Positions 12,447-22,948 of a DNA stretch of 64,000 nt are shown here, one piece after another. The notes beneath the pieces are model-generated. The model searched no databases and was not told the DNA's origin. It saw only the letters and a list, made by a program, of their open reading frames with translations. Within the stretch, counting starts at the first letter, position 1. Each line of letters starts with the position of its first letter. Position numbers and translations under genes: made by a program. This stretch comes from Hippasteria phrygiana. Its lineage: Eukaryota > Echinodermata > Asteroidea > Valvatida > Goniasteridae. The stretch covers positions 1,054,001-1,118,000 of the forward strand of contig JAZGUH010000155.1 of the NCBI GenBank assembly GCA_037893225.1. Direction: 5' to 3'.

Positions 12447-12832
12447 GCTTTTTTCAATTCGGTCGATTCACAACTCAGTGCGCCACCAGCGGCAAGCCGG
12501 GAAAGGCCAATTTCCCACTTTCGGGGTCGACATCGCGTCTATCAGGTTGTATTAGATGGTGGACATAACTACTGTATGGATTTCGCGCGAATGCGAGTGG
12601 ATGAGTTAAAGCAATTTTTAACTAATCGGGGAATACCTTATGCGAGAAAGAAGAGAAAGGAGTTGATCGATTTAGCGGAGAAGGGGTGTAAGAAGTACAG
12701 TCGATGCATTGGGCGATACCCACTTCCGGTTTTGCGATGTCGACTTTTTCCCATGATGCACTGCATAATTTGGCCTCTCCCTGGTTGCCGCTGGTGGCGC
12801 ACCAAGTTGTGAATCGACCGAATTGCAAAAGC
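12447..12832. mobile_element. Non-autonomous DNA transposon with about 90-bp TIRs and a SAP-like ORF
   Basis: The left end (from GCTTTTTTCAATTCGG) and the right end (reverse complement GCTTTTGCAATTCGG) stay complementary inward through GTCGATTCACAACT, GCGCCACCAGCGGCAA and GTCGACATCGC. That gives arms of about 90 bases with small gaps. Between the arms a plus-strand frame (about 12592-12690) encodes MRVDELKQFLTNRGI followed by ARKKRKELIDLAEK. This has the helix-loop-helix spacing of a SAP DNA-binding motif, and many transposon-linked invertebrate proteins start this way. The ORF is a fragment and lies in intron 1 of the PLEKHJ1-like gene. No clear target duplication was found. Confidence 0.7.
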
Positions 12833-13787
12833 ATGTTTGGAATTCTGGATGGACAGTTGGGATAAATTGTATGATTTTAATTGGAAATAATGAAATATTT
12901 TGAAATAATGAAATTTTTGGGCAGGGGCTCTGACGGCATGCGGGCAGTGGACGGTAAACTCATACTTTCATTCTCATGGCCTTGTACCAAGACCAAGGTT
13001 TATCTGGATCAAAAGTGGAATTTCCCGTTCAATTTTGCGGGGCACCCATTAACCCACGAGCGCTTGTTCAGTAATGGCCATTTGTTATGATGGTCACTTG
13101 ATTACGTAACGTCACGTTGTGACGAAGATCTGAATGCACGAAGATCTGAGGTGCATAACGTCTAGAAACCATTCCCGTAAAGATACCCCATGACCAAAAA
13201 AAGAGTTACGGTTAGGCCTATCGTAAAAATAACCATGGCGTTTCATTTAAGCCCGGGCCTACCACTTACTTCAGTTGCCCGTGATTTTCCATCAAATGTA
13301 GGCCTAATTCAAATTATCACTGAATTTTTCTTCTGTGGGAAAAAAAACATAATAACTTCAAGCACTCCAACTTGGATTCAAGTGAGAGCGGTTTCCATGC
13401 CCTCCACAATCTTCCAGCATTCCAAATTAATTTCAGTGCAACTCAACCTGTCTAACAAGCTGCAGGCCAGTTTGAGCACATAGGCCAGCGGCCATAATGG
13501 CCCACTTGTCCCGACACCTTAGACCAGACCAAGTGCCTTAATTCAGTGAGGATTGTGAAGATGGCCCTTCACACATATGTTGACGTATATTGCGGGTGTA
13601 TCAGTTAAGTTTATTCACATGCTGGTATGCTGCACTTGCACAGTATAAGCCAGATCGGGTCTTTTGTGGCTACGGCTTCGAATTTGGCCATTGACAGGCT
13701 ACGGTGAAGAGCCGTAGCCATTGACAATAATGTCCCGGGATGCTTCTGGACATGTTGCCAAAATACTGTACAAATGCTATCTATGAC

Positions 13788-13869
13788 AACACAAATTCAA
13801 ATTATCTCTTATTCAAATGATCTCTTATTCAAATTATCTCTTATTCAAACCATTCAAATTATCTCTTAT
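13788..13869 (+). repeat. Short tandem repeat, about 18-20-bp unit
   Basis: Four imperfect copies of a TTCAAATTATCTCTTA unit stand in a row in intron 1 of the PLEKHJ1-like gene. The open frame across them is an artefact. Confidence 0.75.
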
Positions 13870-14331
13870 GGGGGATGGGTTTTCTGTCAGATGTACACCA
13901 GAAATATATTTGCACAAGAAGTTTCCCAAGACGCACATTATAAAATCAGGCGTGCAAAGGTGTTTTAAGTAGTATTTATTGATTTCTTTATTGTCAGGTA
14001 AAGTCGGAAGTAGATAGTATCAATTCTTGGCATATTTCTATAGTGATTAGTATCGATATGATTAAAAGCTATTGAATTATAAATGCATTATTCGAAAATC
14101 ACCGGGATCGCTGGTTAAGTTAATCAATTGCTACTACGGAATCGAAGCACAGCCTACACCGGGTTTGAACTCGTGAATCTGACCCAAAAAAAGTATTGCA
14201 CACTAATAATTACCAGAAAGGTTTCAAGTTGGTCGTTAGCTTCACTTCCATGGGATTCGCATTCTTGTAAAAACCCCGGTTTCAAAGAATCTCATGAAAA
14301 CTACATGTATGACAGCAACAGAGAAAACACC

Positions 14332-15326
14332 CAGTGTTCTCCACGAGGAGTTTCAGCAGGGCAGGCCGCCCTGCCAAAATTGTATGCCGCCCCGCTAAAG
14401 TTTTACCGCCCCGCTAAAATTGTCACCGCCCTGCTATTTTTTTTCTATTGGATTTTCCCCCATTCTCCACCGTCTTCACAGTTTATCTAAGTACGAAAAA
14501 GTTTACCGCACTCTGTGGAATGAACATGAAGAGTTTGCCATTAACATTCAGCAGTATTGCAGTAGCGTTTATAGTAATAGAACAGATCTGGACGCAACGT
14601 ACGCAACATATTATGCATTCACATCATAAAACTATACACGTAATATTATTCTGGACTGGTTCCAATCTCCCTGGTAATATCATTTTCACTTTGTCGCGTC
14701 GAGAACCAGTTTACCTAAATTACAATGTTCCGTAACACTTGAGGGCGTCTTTTTCTCTCGGAAAATACCTTATCCACGCGCGCTGTGTGCACGCGCATGT
14801 TTAGCTCACCGGCCGGCTTAACTCTGAACCCCTAGTCTTGGTTCCAAGACGTCCTTAGTGCGGTGCGACGTACAGCATGCACGGCAGCGCCCTACACACA
14901 CGCCAAGGCCAAATCGGTCTTAGCGATTTGGCCGTGGCGTGTGTGTGTAGCGAGAGGGTGCTGTCGGCCGGCCGTGTGTGCTATTTGTCGCACCGCTAAG
15001 GACGTCTTGGAACCAAGACTACTGAACCCCCCGTTCGGTGACGAGTTCCACTCAGTAAAAAAATGTTTTTGATGACCAAACCCCCCCCCCCCCCCCCCTA
15101 AAAATCTTGCTTTCATTTCAAGTTGTAAACACGAGCAAATTTGATTCAAAGAGTCAGAAGAAAGTGGCCATGAAATGCCTCAGATTGCACCACAGAGCAT
15201 CTAGAATCCAAAATTTCCTGGGGCCCTTATAAGCGGGCCCCGGACCCCACGCCGTCAAGGGCTTCAGGCTCCGCGCTCGCATTGTGTCTGCCGCCCTGCT
15301 AAAATTTAAGGCCGTGGAGAACACTG
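14332..15326. mobile_element. hAT-like non-autonomous element, about 1 kb
   Basis: The ends CAGTGTTCTCCACG and CGTGGAGAACACTG are inverted copies of the CAG...CTG type common in hAT elements. The six bases aacacc flank both sides. Subterminal GCCGCCCTGC motifs recur at both ends. A different element (14833-15021) is inserted inside it, so this one is the older insertion. It lies in intron 1 of the PLEKHJ1-like gene. Confidence 0.7.
14833..15021. mobile_element. Small TAGTCTTGG-family transposon, 189 bp, exact 9-bp TSD
   Basis: The element starts TAGTCTTGGTTCCAAGACGT and ends with the reverse complement of that start. It is nearly palindromic over its whole length (GGCCAAATCG..CGATTTGGCC at the centre). 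The nine bases ctgaacccc stand immediately on both sides (14824-14832 and 15022-15030) as a perfect target-site duplication. This is the shortest full copy of the family also seen at 35383, 42277 and 46757. Confidence 0.9.
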
Positions 15327-15736
15327 AACACCATTATGCCTATTCAAACGCAAATAAGCCCCTCATTCCTTAAAAAAAGAAACTGATCTGACGTCACTTG
15401 TACAGCACAAAGGGTAAACTGTAGATCTGCACAATGAGCAAAACTAACTTGGCTAAAGGAAACATACATACGTGTTCAGTGTAGCAGCAAAGATACATTT
15501 CTGCTGTTTGTCACCCTTTGAAAAGTTAAACTCATTTGTCATTTTGCAGCTGAAGAGAACATTTTGGGATGAAATGTGTTTAAAATTGAAGCAGGAAATA
15601 TCCAACTCTATGCACATACAAATGCATTGCAACCAAAAAATGTGCTATAACAAAAGTGCTGTTGTTTATTTATTTATTTTGGTTCGGTTTGCTGTTTTGT
15701 TGGAGAAAATCAGTAACATTAGAAAGTGAATACATA

Positions 15737-16194
15737 CAGGGTGGTTCAAAAACAAGTTAACCCAAGTTTAAGGTGATTGTTCACCCACTTCTTACAATTC
15801 CAGAGAATTTGTGTTTACCTAGTGTTGATGAGTAGGGTGTTGAGAAGTAATCCTGAAAAAATGCTAGGTCTAGCTTAATTGGATCTCAAGATATGGCCCA
15901 TTACAGATGGCATACATGTACAAAACTGGCTTGTCCACGGGAGCTTCTTACCTGTCTTCAACATGCATAATTTATATTGAACATGTTGAAGCTCCCGTGG
16001 AGAAGCAAGTTTTGTACATGCCATCTGTAATAGGCCATATCTTGAGATCAAATTAAGCTAGACCTAGCATTTTTTCAGGATTATTTCTAAACACCCTACC
16101 CATCAACACTAGGTAAACATACATTTTCTGGAATTGTAGGAGGTACGTGAACAATCACCTTAAACTTGGGCTAACTATTTTTTGAACCACCCTG
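15737..16194. mobile_element. Palindromic MITE of mariner type, 458 bp, TA duplication
   Basis: Both ends begin CAGGGTGGTTCAAAA (one inverted), with TA on each side. The two halves are complementary for about 200 bases each: the block with GACCTAGCATTTTTTCAGG and the block with GAAGCTCCCGTGGA both occur in inverted form. TA duplication and CAGGG ends fit the Tc1/mariner superfamily. There is no transposase inside. It lies in intron 1, just before exon 2 of the PLEKHJ1-like gene. Confidence 0.9.
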
Positions 16195-16251
16195 TACTAT
16201 CTTGCTAAATACAATGGGTTTTGCTTTCATTTTATGTTTGTTTTGTTTCAG

Positions 16252-16331
16252 CATTCAGAGAAAGGGAGTTCCGACTTCAAAGCAATTTTCTGTTTTATTA
16301 CAAGCCCAGTGAAGACAGACGAGCCCCAGAG
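16252..16331 (+). CDS. PLEKHJ1: PLEKHJ1-like PH-domain protein, exon 2
   Basis: The acceptor is TTTTGTTTCAG. The exon starts with two bases that complete an Ala codon with the last base of exon 1, then encodes FREREFRLQSNFLFYY and PSEDRRAPE. It ends in phase 0 before the donor gtgaat. SNFLFYY is the typical second strand of a PH domain; vertebrate PLEKHJ1 has VNFLFYF at this point. An 80-base exon with exact phase at both ends is strong support. Confidence 0.85.
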
Positions 16332-16683
16332 GTGAATTACTTTTTGCATTGTCACTCATTTCTTGATTTTCTTCAGTGTGTACGTGTATCAACTGACCTT
16401 ATGCTGTTCGGGGGTTAACACGCCTCCTTAGACAACCCTATGGAATTGTGTACAGCAAATTTTGCTTGTCTTCCTTATTAAACAAAGGAAATATTGAACA
16501 GTCTTTTTAGAAATGGAAAGAGGAGGCCTTTTTATTTAGTTTTATTTTTTAGATCCTATCTGGCAGTATTTGGTACGACGGGCACACCTTTTTAAGATGG
16601 CCAAAAATATGCAATTGAACAACTGGAAGGTGCAATGTATATGTACCTGTCTTTTGCAATTTACAACATGAACACAGAAAACT

Positions 16684-16756
16684 GGTAGGAGCCGGATTCG
16701 AACCTGCGACCTCCGGAATACCGTACAGACACTCTACCAACTGAGCTATCTTGCCC
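16684..16756 (-). repeat. tRNA-derived SINE head, copy A
   Basis: On the minus strand the unit begins GGGCAAGATAGCTCAGTTGG (A box) and has GGTTCGAATCC (B box) and a CTCCTACCAG end. The acceptor and T stems do not pair well, so it is not a functional tRNA. The flanking body (GAGACCACCAACATA before, TTTTCTGTGTTCA after) is shared with the copy at 50518. It sits head to head with copy B about 190 bases away. Confidence 0.8.
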
Positions 16757-16943
16757 TATGTTGGTGGTCTCCCATATTGTCAGTGTCTTTGTTCAGGGGC
16801 GCTAGTCAGAAGTCGTACCCATAATGCTGTATACATGTAGTCGGGGATCGCGCCCATTTTTACGATACAACCTAGGAAGCGACATTGTGGGGATCACTCA
16901 ATGAGGATACGTCTTTTTAACTTATATCATCAACATACATGTA

Positions 16944-17065
16944 GGGCAAGATGGCGCAGCTGGTAGAGTGCCAGTACAGTATTCCGGATGTTGCAGGTTC
17001 AAATCCCGCTCCTGCTAGTTTTCTTTGTTCACTTTGAAAATTCATTCAAAATTACCTGGTCAGTT
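16944..17065 (+). repeat. tRNA-derived SINE, copy B
   Basis: GGGCAAGATGGCGCAGCTGG (A box) and GGTTCAAATCC (B box) are followed by a body, TTTCTTTGTTCACTTTGAAA, shared with the copy at 50518. The body extends to about TGGTCAGTTTCC. It is a tRNA-derived short interspersed element in intron 2 of the PLEKHJ1-like gene. Confidence 0.8.
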
Positions 17066-17167
17066 TCCATTGTGGTTTGTTTGACGATATTTTGCATAAT
17101 TCAATGAGAAGAGGAAAAACAAATAGGAGGTGGCCTCAAGAAAGAAAGTGGGTGGGTATGCTAAACA

Positions 17168-17803
17168 CAGGGGTGAGATTGGCCAAAAATGAAAAATCCA
17201 CGAAATCCACATTATAATCCACACCAAAAATCCACGAGAAATCCACGAGGACCCCATATCAACATATAGTTTGTATTTGCCTAAAGGCACCCCCCTTAAA
17301 ATATCAATTTTTATTAGTCTATAGATATACTTTTACAGGTAAAAACACCTTAGGTGAAGGCCAGTTCATACTCGCTGCATATTTCACTGTGTACGCAGCT
17401 CGCTGGTCCATTTTTGGCGGTCTGCAGCACGCAAAAGAACACGCAGCGCGTAAACAAAGTTCGTATGTGTAAGCGCACTTTTAAAAAGATTTTGAAAGTG
17501 CGTACTGTACATGTACACACTGATCCTATGCGTACTACATGTATGTGTAGTCGGACATATTGAAATTATTTAACATTTGGCGTATGCGTATGGGCACACG
17601 CATGAAATCGAGTTCATACTTTGGCCAAGTATGAACGCTACATCCGACAATAGAATGTGTGGATACGCACACGCAGTCGCAGCGAATATGAACCAGCCGT
17701 AACACCTCAGGAATTCCTGATTGCAAAAGAGATTCTTTAAACATTCTGAAATCCCGACAACAAATCCTGAAATCAGGAAAAATCCTGACAAATCTCACCA
17801 CTG
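17168..17803. mobile_element. hAT-like MITE carrying a nested insertion
   Basis: The ends CAGGGGTGAGATTGGCC and AATCTCACCACTG are inverted copies (CAGNGGTGAGATT), with TAAACA flanking both sides. The same element occurs without the insertion at 33694-33920. This shows that 17357-17699 was inserted into it. Intron 2 of the PLEKHJ1-like gene. Confidence 0.8.
17357..17699. mobile_element. Nested MITE with GGCCAGTTCATA ends
   Basis: The ends GGCCAGTTCATACTCGCTGC and GCAGCGAATATGAACCAGCC are imperfect inverted repeats. The host element's other copy at 33694-33920 reads straight through at the matching place (after TTTTAGGA) and so gives an empty-site comparison. There is no coding capacity. Confidence 0.75.
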
Positions 17804-17889
17804 TAAACATTTTTGTTTGGCCTTGTGCAGTTACTGTGGCCCCACTTTGATTTAAATGGTGTCTTACCATTTCTTTTATTGCCCTTTAG

Positions 17890-17968
17890 CCTCTAGGGGC
17901 CCTTTTGCTCGAGCGCTGCACTGTCCAGAGAGAGATGAATGCCGAGAAAGGATTTGTTTTCTCAATAG
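17890..17968 (+). CDS. PLEKHJ1: PLEKHJ1-like PH-domain protein, exon 3
   Basis: The acceptor CCCTTTAG precedes CCT, giving PLGALLLERCTVQRE and then GFVFSI, and the exon ends with one base before the donor gtgagg. The vertebrate protein has VGALLLERCRVVRE at this point, which I consider diagnostic. A second AG six bases downstream (CTCTAG) would break the frame, so the upstream acceptor is chosen. The phase-1 end fits exon 4. Confidence 0.9.
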
Positions 17969-18387
17969 GTGAGGTGAAAATGTCATGTTTCCATAGTAAC
18001 GCAATTATGAACGGTTTGAAAAAATTTCTCAAAAGAAAAAAAAGCAATGAAACTCACGACAGACCATCACGTCATACATGTAACTTATTGTAAGATTGTA
18101 AATATATTTCTTTTCAAACCAAATGGAAAATTCTGTTTTCTTGTGACTACATGTACATGTACCTTTATGGTGTATGGAGGCAAAAACTTCCTTTGAGGAA
18201 ACTTTTGATTTGATTTGATTTATTCGCAATTTCCACATATAGAAATGATATAAATTTGTTAATTATCTAAAACTATAAAAACTTTTGGCCACTGCTACAT
18301 GTATTGCCCAAACAAGCTGTGTAACATGAAAGTAAAGTAAAAAGTGGGACGTCCTCCAAAAAAATGTAGAAAAGTGTGATACATATA

Positions 18388-18551
18388 TTTGGGTCATTCT
18401 ATAAATTTGGGGTCCAAAAGTGAGAAATTTTTTGGTGTCCCAGTTACACCTGACCTGTGTAATTTCTCATCAAGTATCATTAACACTATTTTTTACTCGT
18501 TTGGCAGGTACTTTGCTTAACATAATCACTCTTAGAGATAGAAGGCATTAA
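18388..18551 (+). mobile_element. Truncated copy of the 32.5-kb MITE
   Basis: GGGTCATTCTATAAATT, GTTACACCTGACCTGTG and GGCAGGTACTTTGCTT match the left two thirds of the element at 32506-32765. The right terminal repeat is missing. Confidence 0.75.
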
Positions 18552-18670
18552 CCCAAACCCCTAGGCATTTTTGTCTCTGTCTCGCCTGAACGAAGTTCAG
18601 GAAGAGACTATGCAATCACTATTTCTGTACGTAGTCTGTATACATGTAGTCCGTAAAAGTTAAAGTTTCG

Positions 18671-19215
18671 ACAAATTGGTCTTATATGCAAAGTTGAAGT
18701 CCAATTGCAATCAAACTTGGGTCATGCATTCAAAAGTGCATCCTTTATATGATGCTTGTGTCAAAGGTCAAGTACTGAGGTCAAAGGTCATTTGAGGTCA
18801 TGTTGTAAAATAGGTCTTGCATGCAAAGTGGAAGTCCAATTGCAATCAAACTTGGGTCATGCATGCAATATTGCAACCTTCATATGATGCTTGTGTCAAA
18901 GGTCATTTGAGGGCAAAGGTCATTTGAGGTCAAATGTCATTTGAGGTCAAGTTGTAAAATAGGCTGGAATTGTAAAATTGGTATTATATGCAAAGTTGAA
19001 GTCCAATTGTAATCAAACTTGGGTCATGCATTCAATATTGCAACCTTTATATGATGTTTGTGTCAAAGGTCAAGTACTGAGGTCAAAGGTCATTTGCTGT
19101 CAAGTTCTAAAATAGGCTGGAATTGTCCAACTTGTCTCATTTAAAAACTGGAAGTCCAATTGGAATCAAACTTGGGTCATGCATGCACTATTGTAAACTT
19201 TATATGATGGTCGTG
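18671..19215 (+). repeat. Tandem repeat of about 150 bp, rich in AGGTCA half-sites
   Basis: About four imperfect units of 140-160 bases each carry GAAGTCCAATTG and AATCAAACTTGGGTCATGCA, followed by runs of GTCAAAGGTCA and TTTGAGGTCA. AGGTCAAAGGTCA is a direct repeat of nuclear-receptor half-sites with one-base spacing (DR1) and occurs several times. It is flanked upstream by CTGAACGAAGTTCAG, a dispersed-repeat-like palindrome. It lies in intron 3 of the PLEKHJ1-like gene. Any regulatory activity is inference. Confidence 0.75.
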
Positions 19216-19654
19216 TCAGTAATCTCCATGCTTTCCTCCGCTCCAACCTTCACACCCCACTCAAACTGCTTTAACTTTCGACAACATTTTCCTTCCACAT
19301 TGATTAACCACTCCTCCCTGTGCACAGCATACATGTATGAAAGAAATATCAGTGCAGAGAAACATTTTTATTTTAACCCCCTTGTGCCTGGGTGTTATAA
19401 TGGGGCGCTGGTATGCCAGATGGATTGTGCAGCCAAGTGAAATGCACACAAGCGTAATGACCACAATAACAGAACTAGACATGTTATGTGTTTGTCCAGT
19501 GGACAAACACAGGGCTGTTTCGTGTTTATTTTATTGTGTTAGTTTGGATGTCAAATCTTTATACAATAATTAAAGTTTTTTGTTAGTTAACAAAGACGGA
19601 GGGATTAAGATGTTGTTATTGGATGTGTGAAGGATTGGTTTAAAGAAAGAAATC

Positions 19655-20385
19655 TAGTACAAATGCTATGGGGAATAGTGTAGCGAATGCCCCTTTAAGA
19701 TGACATCACGTGACATGTGATCACTTCATAACGTCAAGTCAATGTTCATCTATAACACCCGGTGTCATACCTAGATATATGTTTCAACTTAATCGGACTT
19801 GTACTTTTGTAGATATATGGCTTTGAAAAATGCCTCTTTGAGATGACGTCACGTGACATGTGATGATGTCATCATGACGTAAAAGTTCGGCACACATTCT
19901 GAGCAGTTGGTCTAAGTGTCTGCCAATTTGAAAAGTACCCAAAGTGCCAGTAAGAAAAAAACATGTACAAATGCTATGGGCATAGTCTAGCGAATGCCCC
20001 TTTAAGATGACATCACGTGACATGTGATGTCATCATAACGTCATGTCAACTTTCATCTATAACACCAGGTAGCATACTTAGATATTACGTTTCAACTTAA
20101 TCGGACTTGTACTTTTGTAGATACACAATGTATGGCTACGAAAAATGCCCCTTTAAGATGACGTCAAGTTGACATGTGATGACGTCATCATGACGTAAAA
20201 GTTCGACACACATTCTGAGCAGTTGGTCTAAGTGTCTGCCAATTTTAAAAGTACCCAAAGTGCCAGTAAGAAAAAAACATGTACAAATGCTATGAGGACT
20301 TGTACTTTTGTAGATATATGGCTTTAAAAACTGCCCCTTTAAGATGACGTCACGTGACATGTGATGACGTCATCATAATGTTAAT
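19655..20385 (+). repeat. Tandem repeat of about 320 bp with TGACGTCA and CACGTG motifs
   Basis: About two and a third units repeat the order: ACAAATGCTATGG, GCCCCTTTAAGATGAC, CACGTGACATGTGATG, ATCGGACTTGTACTTTTGTA, CACATTCTGAGCAGTTGG. Palindromic CRE-like (TGACGTCA) and E-box-like (CACGTG) words occur in each unit. There is no reading frame of interest. It lies in intron 3 of the PLEKHJ1-like gene. Confidence 0.8.
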
Positions 20386-21908
20386 ATTTATAATAAATTG
20401 ATAAGAAATAAATTAGGCTTAAATTTTCAAGAAAAAAATAGCAATTTAGCAATATGGTCACAACTTTTAACTGAAATTGTCCTCCAAAATAACCAAAAAA
20501 TTCAATCAACAAAAATCCATAATAGGGTTATAAACGTAACATGACTACTATTGGCCCTCATTTTATTTCAGATTTTTTACTCTTTTCAGTGATATATTTT
20601 TAAATTTCAAATTTTCATGAATCTGCCCAATGTTAGTGCTAGAAAGTAGCTATGTACATTACGAAAATGGTGACCACAACCACTAGTGACTGATAATATA
20701 CAATTAGGTGGTGCATGTAACACATGTAACAGGACCCCCTCCCCCATACACACAATCATGGTGGAATAGAACTATTTAACTTATGCGGCCACCATTAATT
20801 ATCAACATGTAGTAGGTATTACAGTATGCTTTGTTTTCTTTTATAGTTTATTTTCTTATAATCTAAACAGATTGCATACAAACCATTACCTTAATAATCT
20901 CCTAGGATGTGTGAAAAATCATCTACTGACATGACTGAGAATTGAGGACTTTTATGGTTAAGACATCATTTACATCAGCTACCATCTCTTATCTTGTTTT
21001 CAATTATATCATCATGTTTATGTGCCCACATTACATTGAGCTTACATGTATTGAGTTAAACCTACATGTACATGTACATGTACATGTACTACCTCCATGG
21101 TACATGTAAGAGATGAATGTTGTATCATATACATGTACGTACATGTAGCACATTGCTTCAGAATCATATGCATTGTCAGAAGATAAATATACATGCAGTA
21201 CACCGTTTCAGGAAACTTGTCTTATACATCCCGTTAGAGTGATGTAAGCGATTTAAAGTTAATGAAATAGAGGTTTGAATAACAGACATTTAAAAATAAC
21301 AGAAATAGAAAAACAAATCAAAATGTGATTTTTATTATTGATTTTGTAAAATTTTTGTTCCATTGATTTAAATCATGATTTAAATCAATAATAAAATCAA
21401 GTAATTTAAATCAAACAACCCTGACATGCAGTCCCTGTCATTTGTTCAAAGTTCAAGTTGTTGTCCAGATACAGAAACATATCAAAATCTTGTAATGGTG
21501 GAAAGTAATAATTTCAGAGCCTTATCTTAGGAAGGCAGGAAGGCTGTTTTGTTTGCAAACCTCCTTGTAGCTGTTTCTAATTCTTGCACATGGGCATGGA
21601 TGATGCAGTATGCCAGAAAACTGCAGCTCAATTGTGTTTGATCCACTGCCATCTTCACTGACAAATGTACAGGTTGTCATCAAATCTGAAATAAGGAACA
21701 ATAAAATTGTTTTAATATTGTTAACGCCAATGTCCCCTGTGTACTTTTATATTTTATTCATGTGTTTTGGGGTTCTATTTGGGGTTCAGAGTGAGCTGGT
21801 TGGGATTATAATTTGTACAGATACATGCAGGCCCCCAGGCCCTACTTGCAGACTGGGCTGTGTATAATAATTATTAACTTCTCTGAGACAAGTAGGGACA
21901 TATCTCAC

Positions 21909-22083
21909 CAGTGGCGGATCTACGGGGGGGGGGGGGGGGGTTTGGGGGTTTAAACCCCCCCCTTGGGCTGAGAAAAATAAATAAATAACCAGTGTCGGGT
22001 GTCGAAAAATCGGCATGCTGGGGTGTGTAGGCCAATCACCTCAGGTAAACCCCCCCCTTGGGTAAAACCTAGATCCGCCCCTG
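21909..22083. mobile_element. Small hAT-type MITE
   Basis: The ends CAGTGGCGGATCTA and TAGATCCGCCCCTG are inverted repeats with CAG/CTG termini, and ctcac flanks both sides. It contains a pure G tract just inside the left end. This terminal sequence is typical of hAT-derived MITEs in many animals. Confidence 0.8.
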
Positions 22084-22199
22084 CTCACTCCCCGAAAACA
22101 ACTTTTTAAGTTGTGTTGAAAATGCATGTCCAACATGGCAAGGCACTGCCAAAATATTGCAGTATTATCTGTGACAATGTTTGTATTTTAGACATCAAA

Positions 22200-22800
22200 C
22201 TCTTCAGTTTATTTAGTTGGTGGGGGTATGAAAGTAAAATCTCTCTTCAGAATCGTGTCATCATCATATGGCACAACTTTTGTTGGGGAATTTTCACTGC
22301 TAAATAGAGGGACAGTTTCTGTTCACTATACATAATTATTCTTGGCAGTGTATGGTCACAAATTAATGTACATGTACTACAGTGTTTACATGTACATGTA
22401 AATTTCTCTCTCATTTTCCACAAATATTTAGGAAATAAATCTTGAAATAAGTTGTGCCACACATTTACATAAACAGGATTGGTTATTTTCCAAGATTTTG
22501 CTGTTTCTGACCAATGCTTGTAGTAGGGGTATTAAAGTAAAATCTCTTCTCGGAATTGTGTAATTACAATTTACATGAGAAATTTTCACTACTAACCGTG
22601 TTCACATATACATGTACATGTAAATTTAAATTTCTGTCTCATTTTCAACAAATATTTAGGAGATACATCTTGAAATAACAAGTTACATGTATGCTACATA
22701 TTTAGACAAGCAGGTTTGGTTATTTTCCAAGATTTCGCTGTTTTTGACCCATGCTGGTGTCGGGGATCAAAGTAAAATCTCTCCCATTTCGACATGCTTA
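22200..22800. repeat. Tandem duplication, about 245-bp unit, 2.3 copies
   Basis: The block from AGTAAAATCTCT through TTTTCNACAAATATTTAGGA and TGGTTATTTTCCAAGATTT appears twice in full, followed by a third partial copy ending near 22800. TACATGTACATGTA words lie inside. Frames across the repeat are not treated as genes. Confidence 0.7.
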
Positions 22801-22885
22801 CCTGCACATGTTGCTGTCCATCGTTTTCTGAGCTTGACTCTGCTGAAACCTCATAGTAAAAATGTTCTTTTTCTCGGGAACACAG

Positions 22886-22948
22886 TACAAGCCATAGAAA
22901 AATGGTCTATTTCAAGGAAGCAGCGCGAAATCAAGTTCATGAGTACTT
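22886..22948 (+). CDS. Possible cassette exon in the PLEKHJ1-like gene
   Basis: A pyrimidine-rich tract ending in CACAG precedes a 63-base open block, which runs into the donor gtaagt. Its phases (two bases in, one base out) are exactly those of the exon 3/exon 4 junction, so inclusion would keep the frame and add VQAIEKWSISRKQREIKFMST. Insertion would fall between PH-domain strands. A competing reading exists on the minus strand (YYEVSAESSSENDGQQHVQ followed by gtaagc at about 22796), so both are uncertain. Confidence 0.25.

Noticed and set aside
22687..22885. Longer plus-strand open frame before the 63-bp block
   Set aside because: Most of it lies in the 245-bp tandem duplication, so its openness is not evidence of coding.
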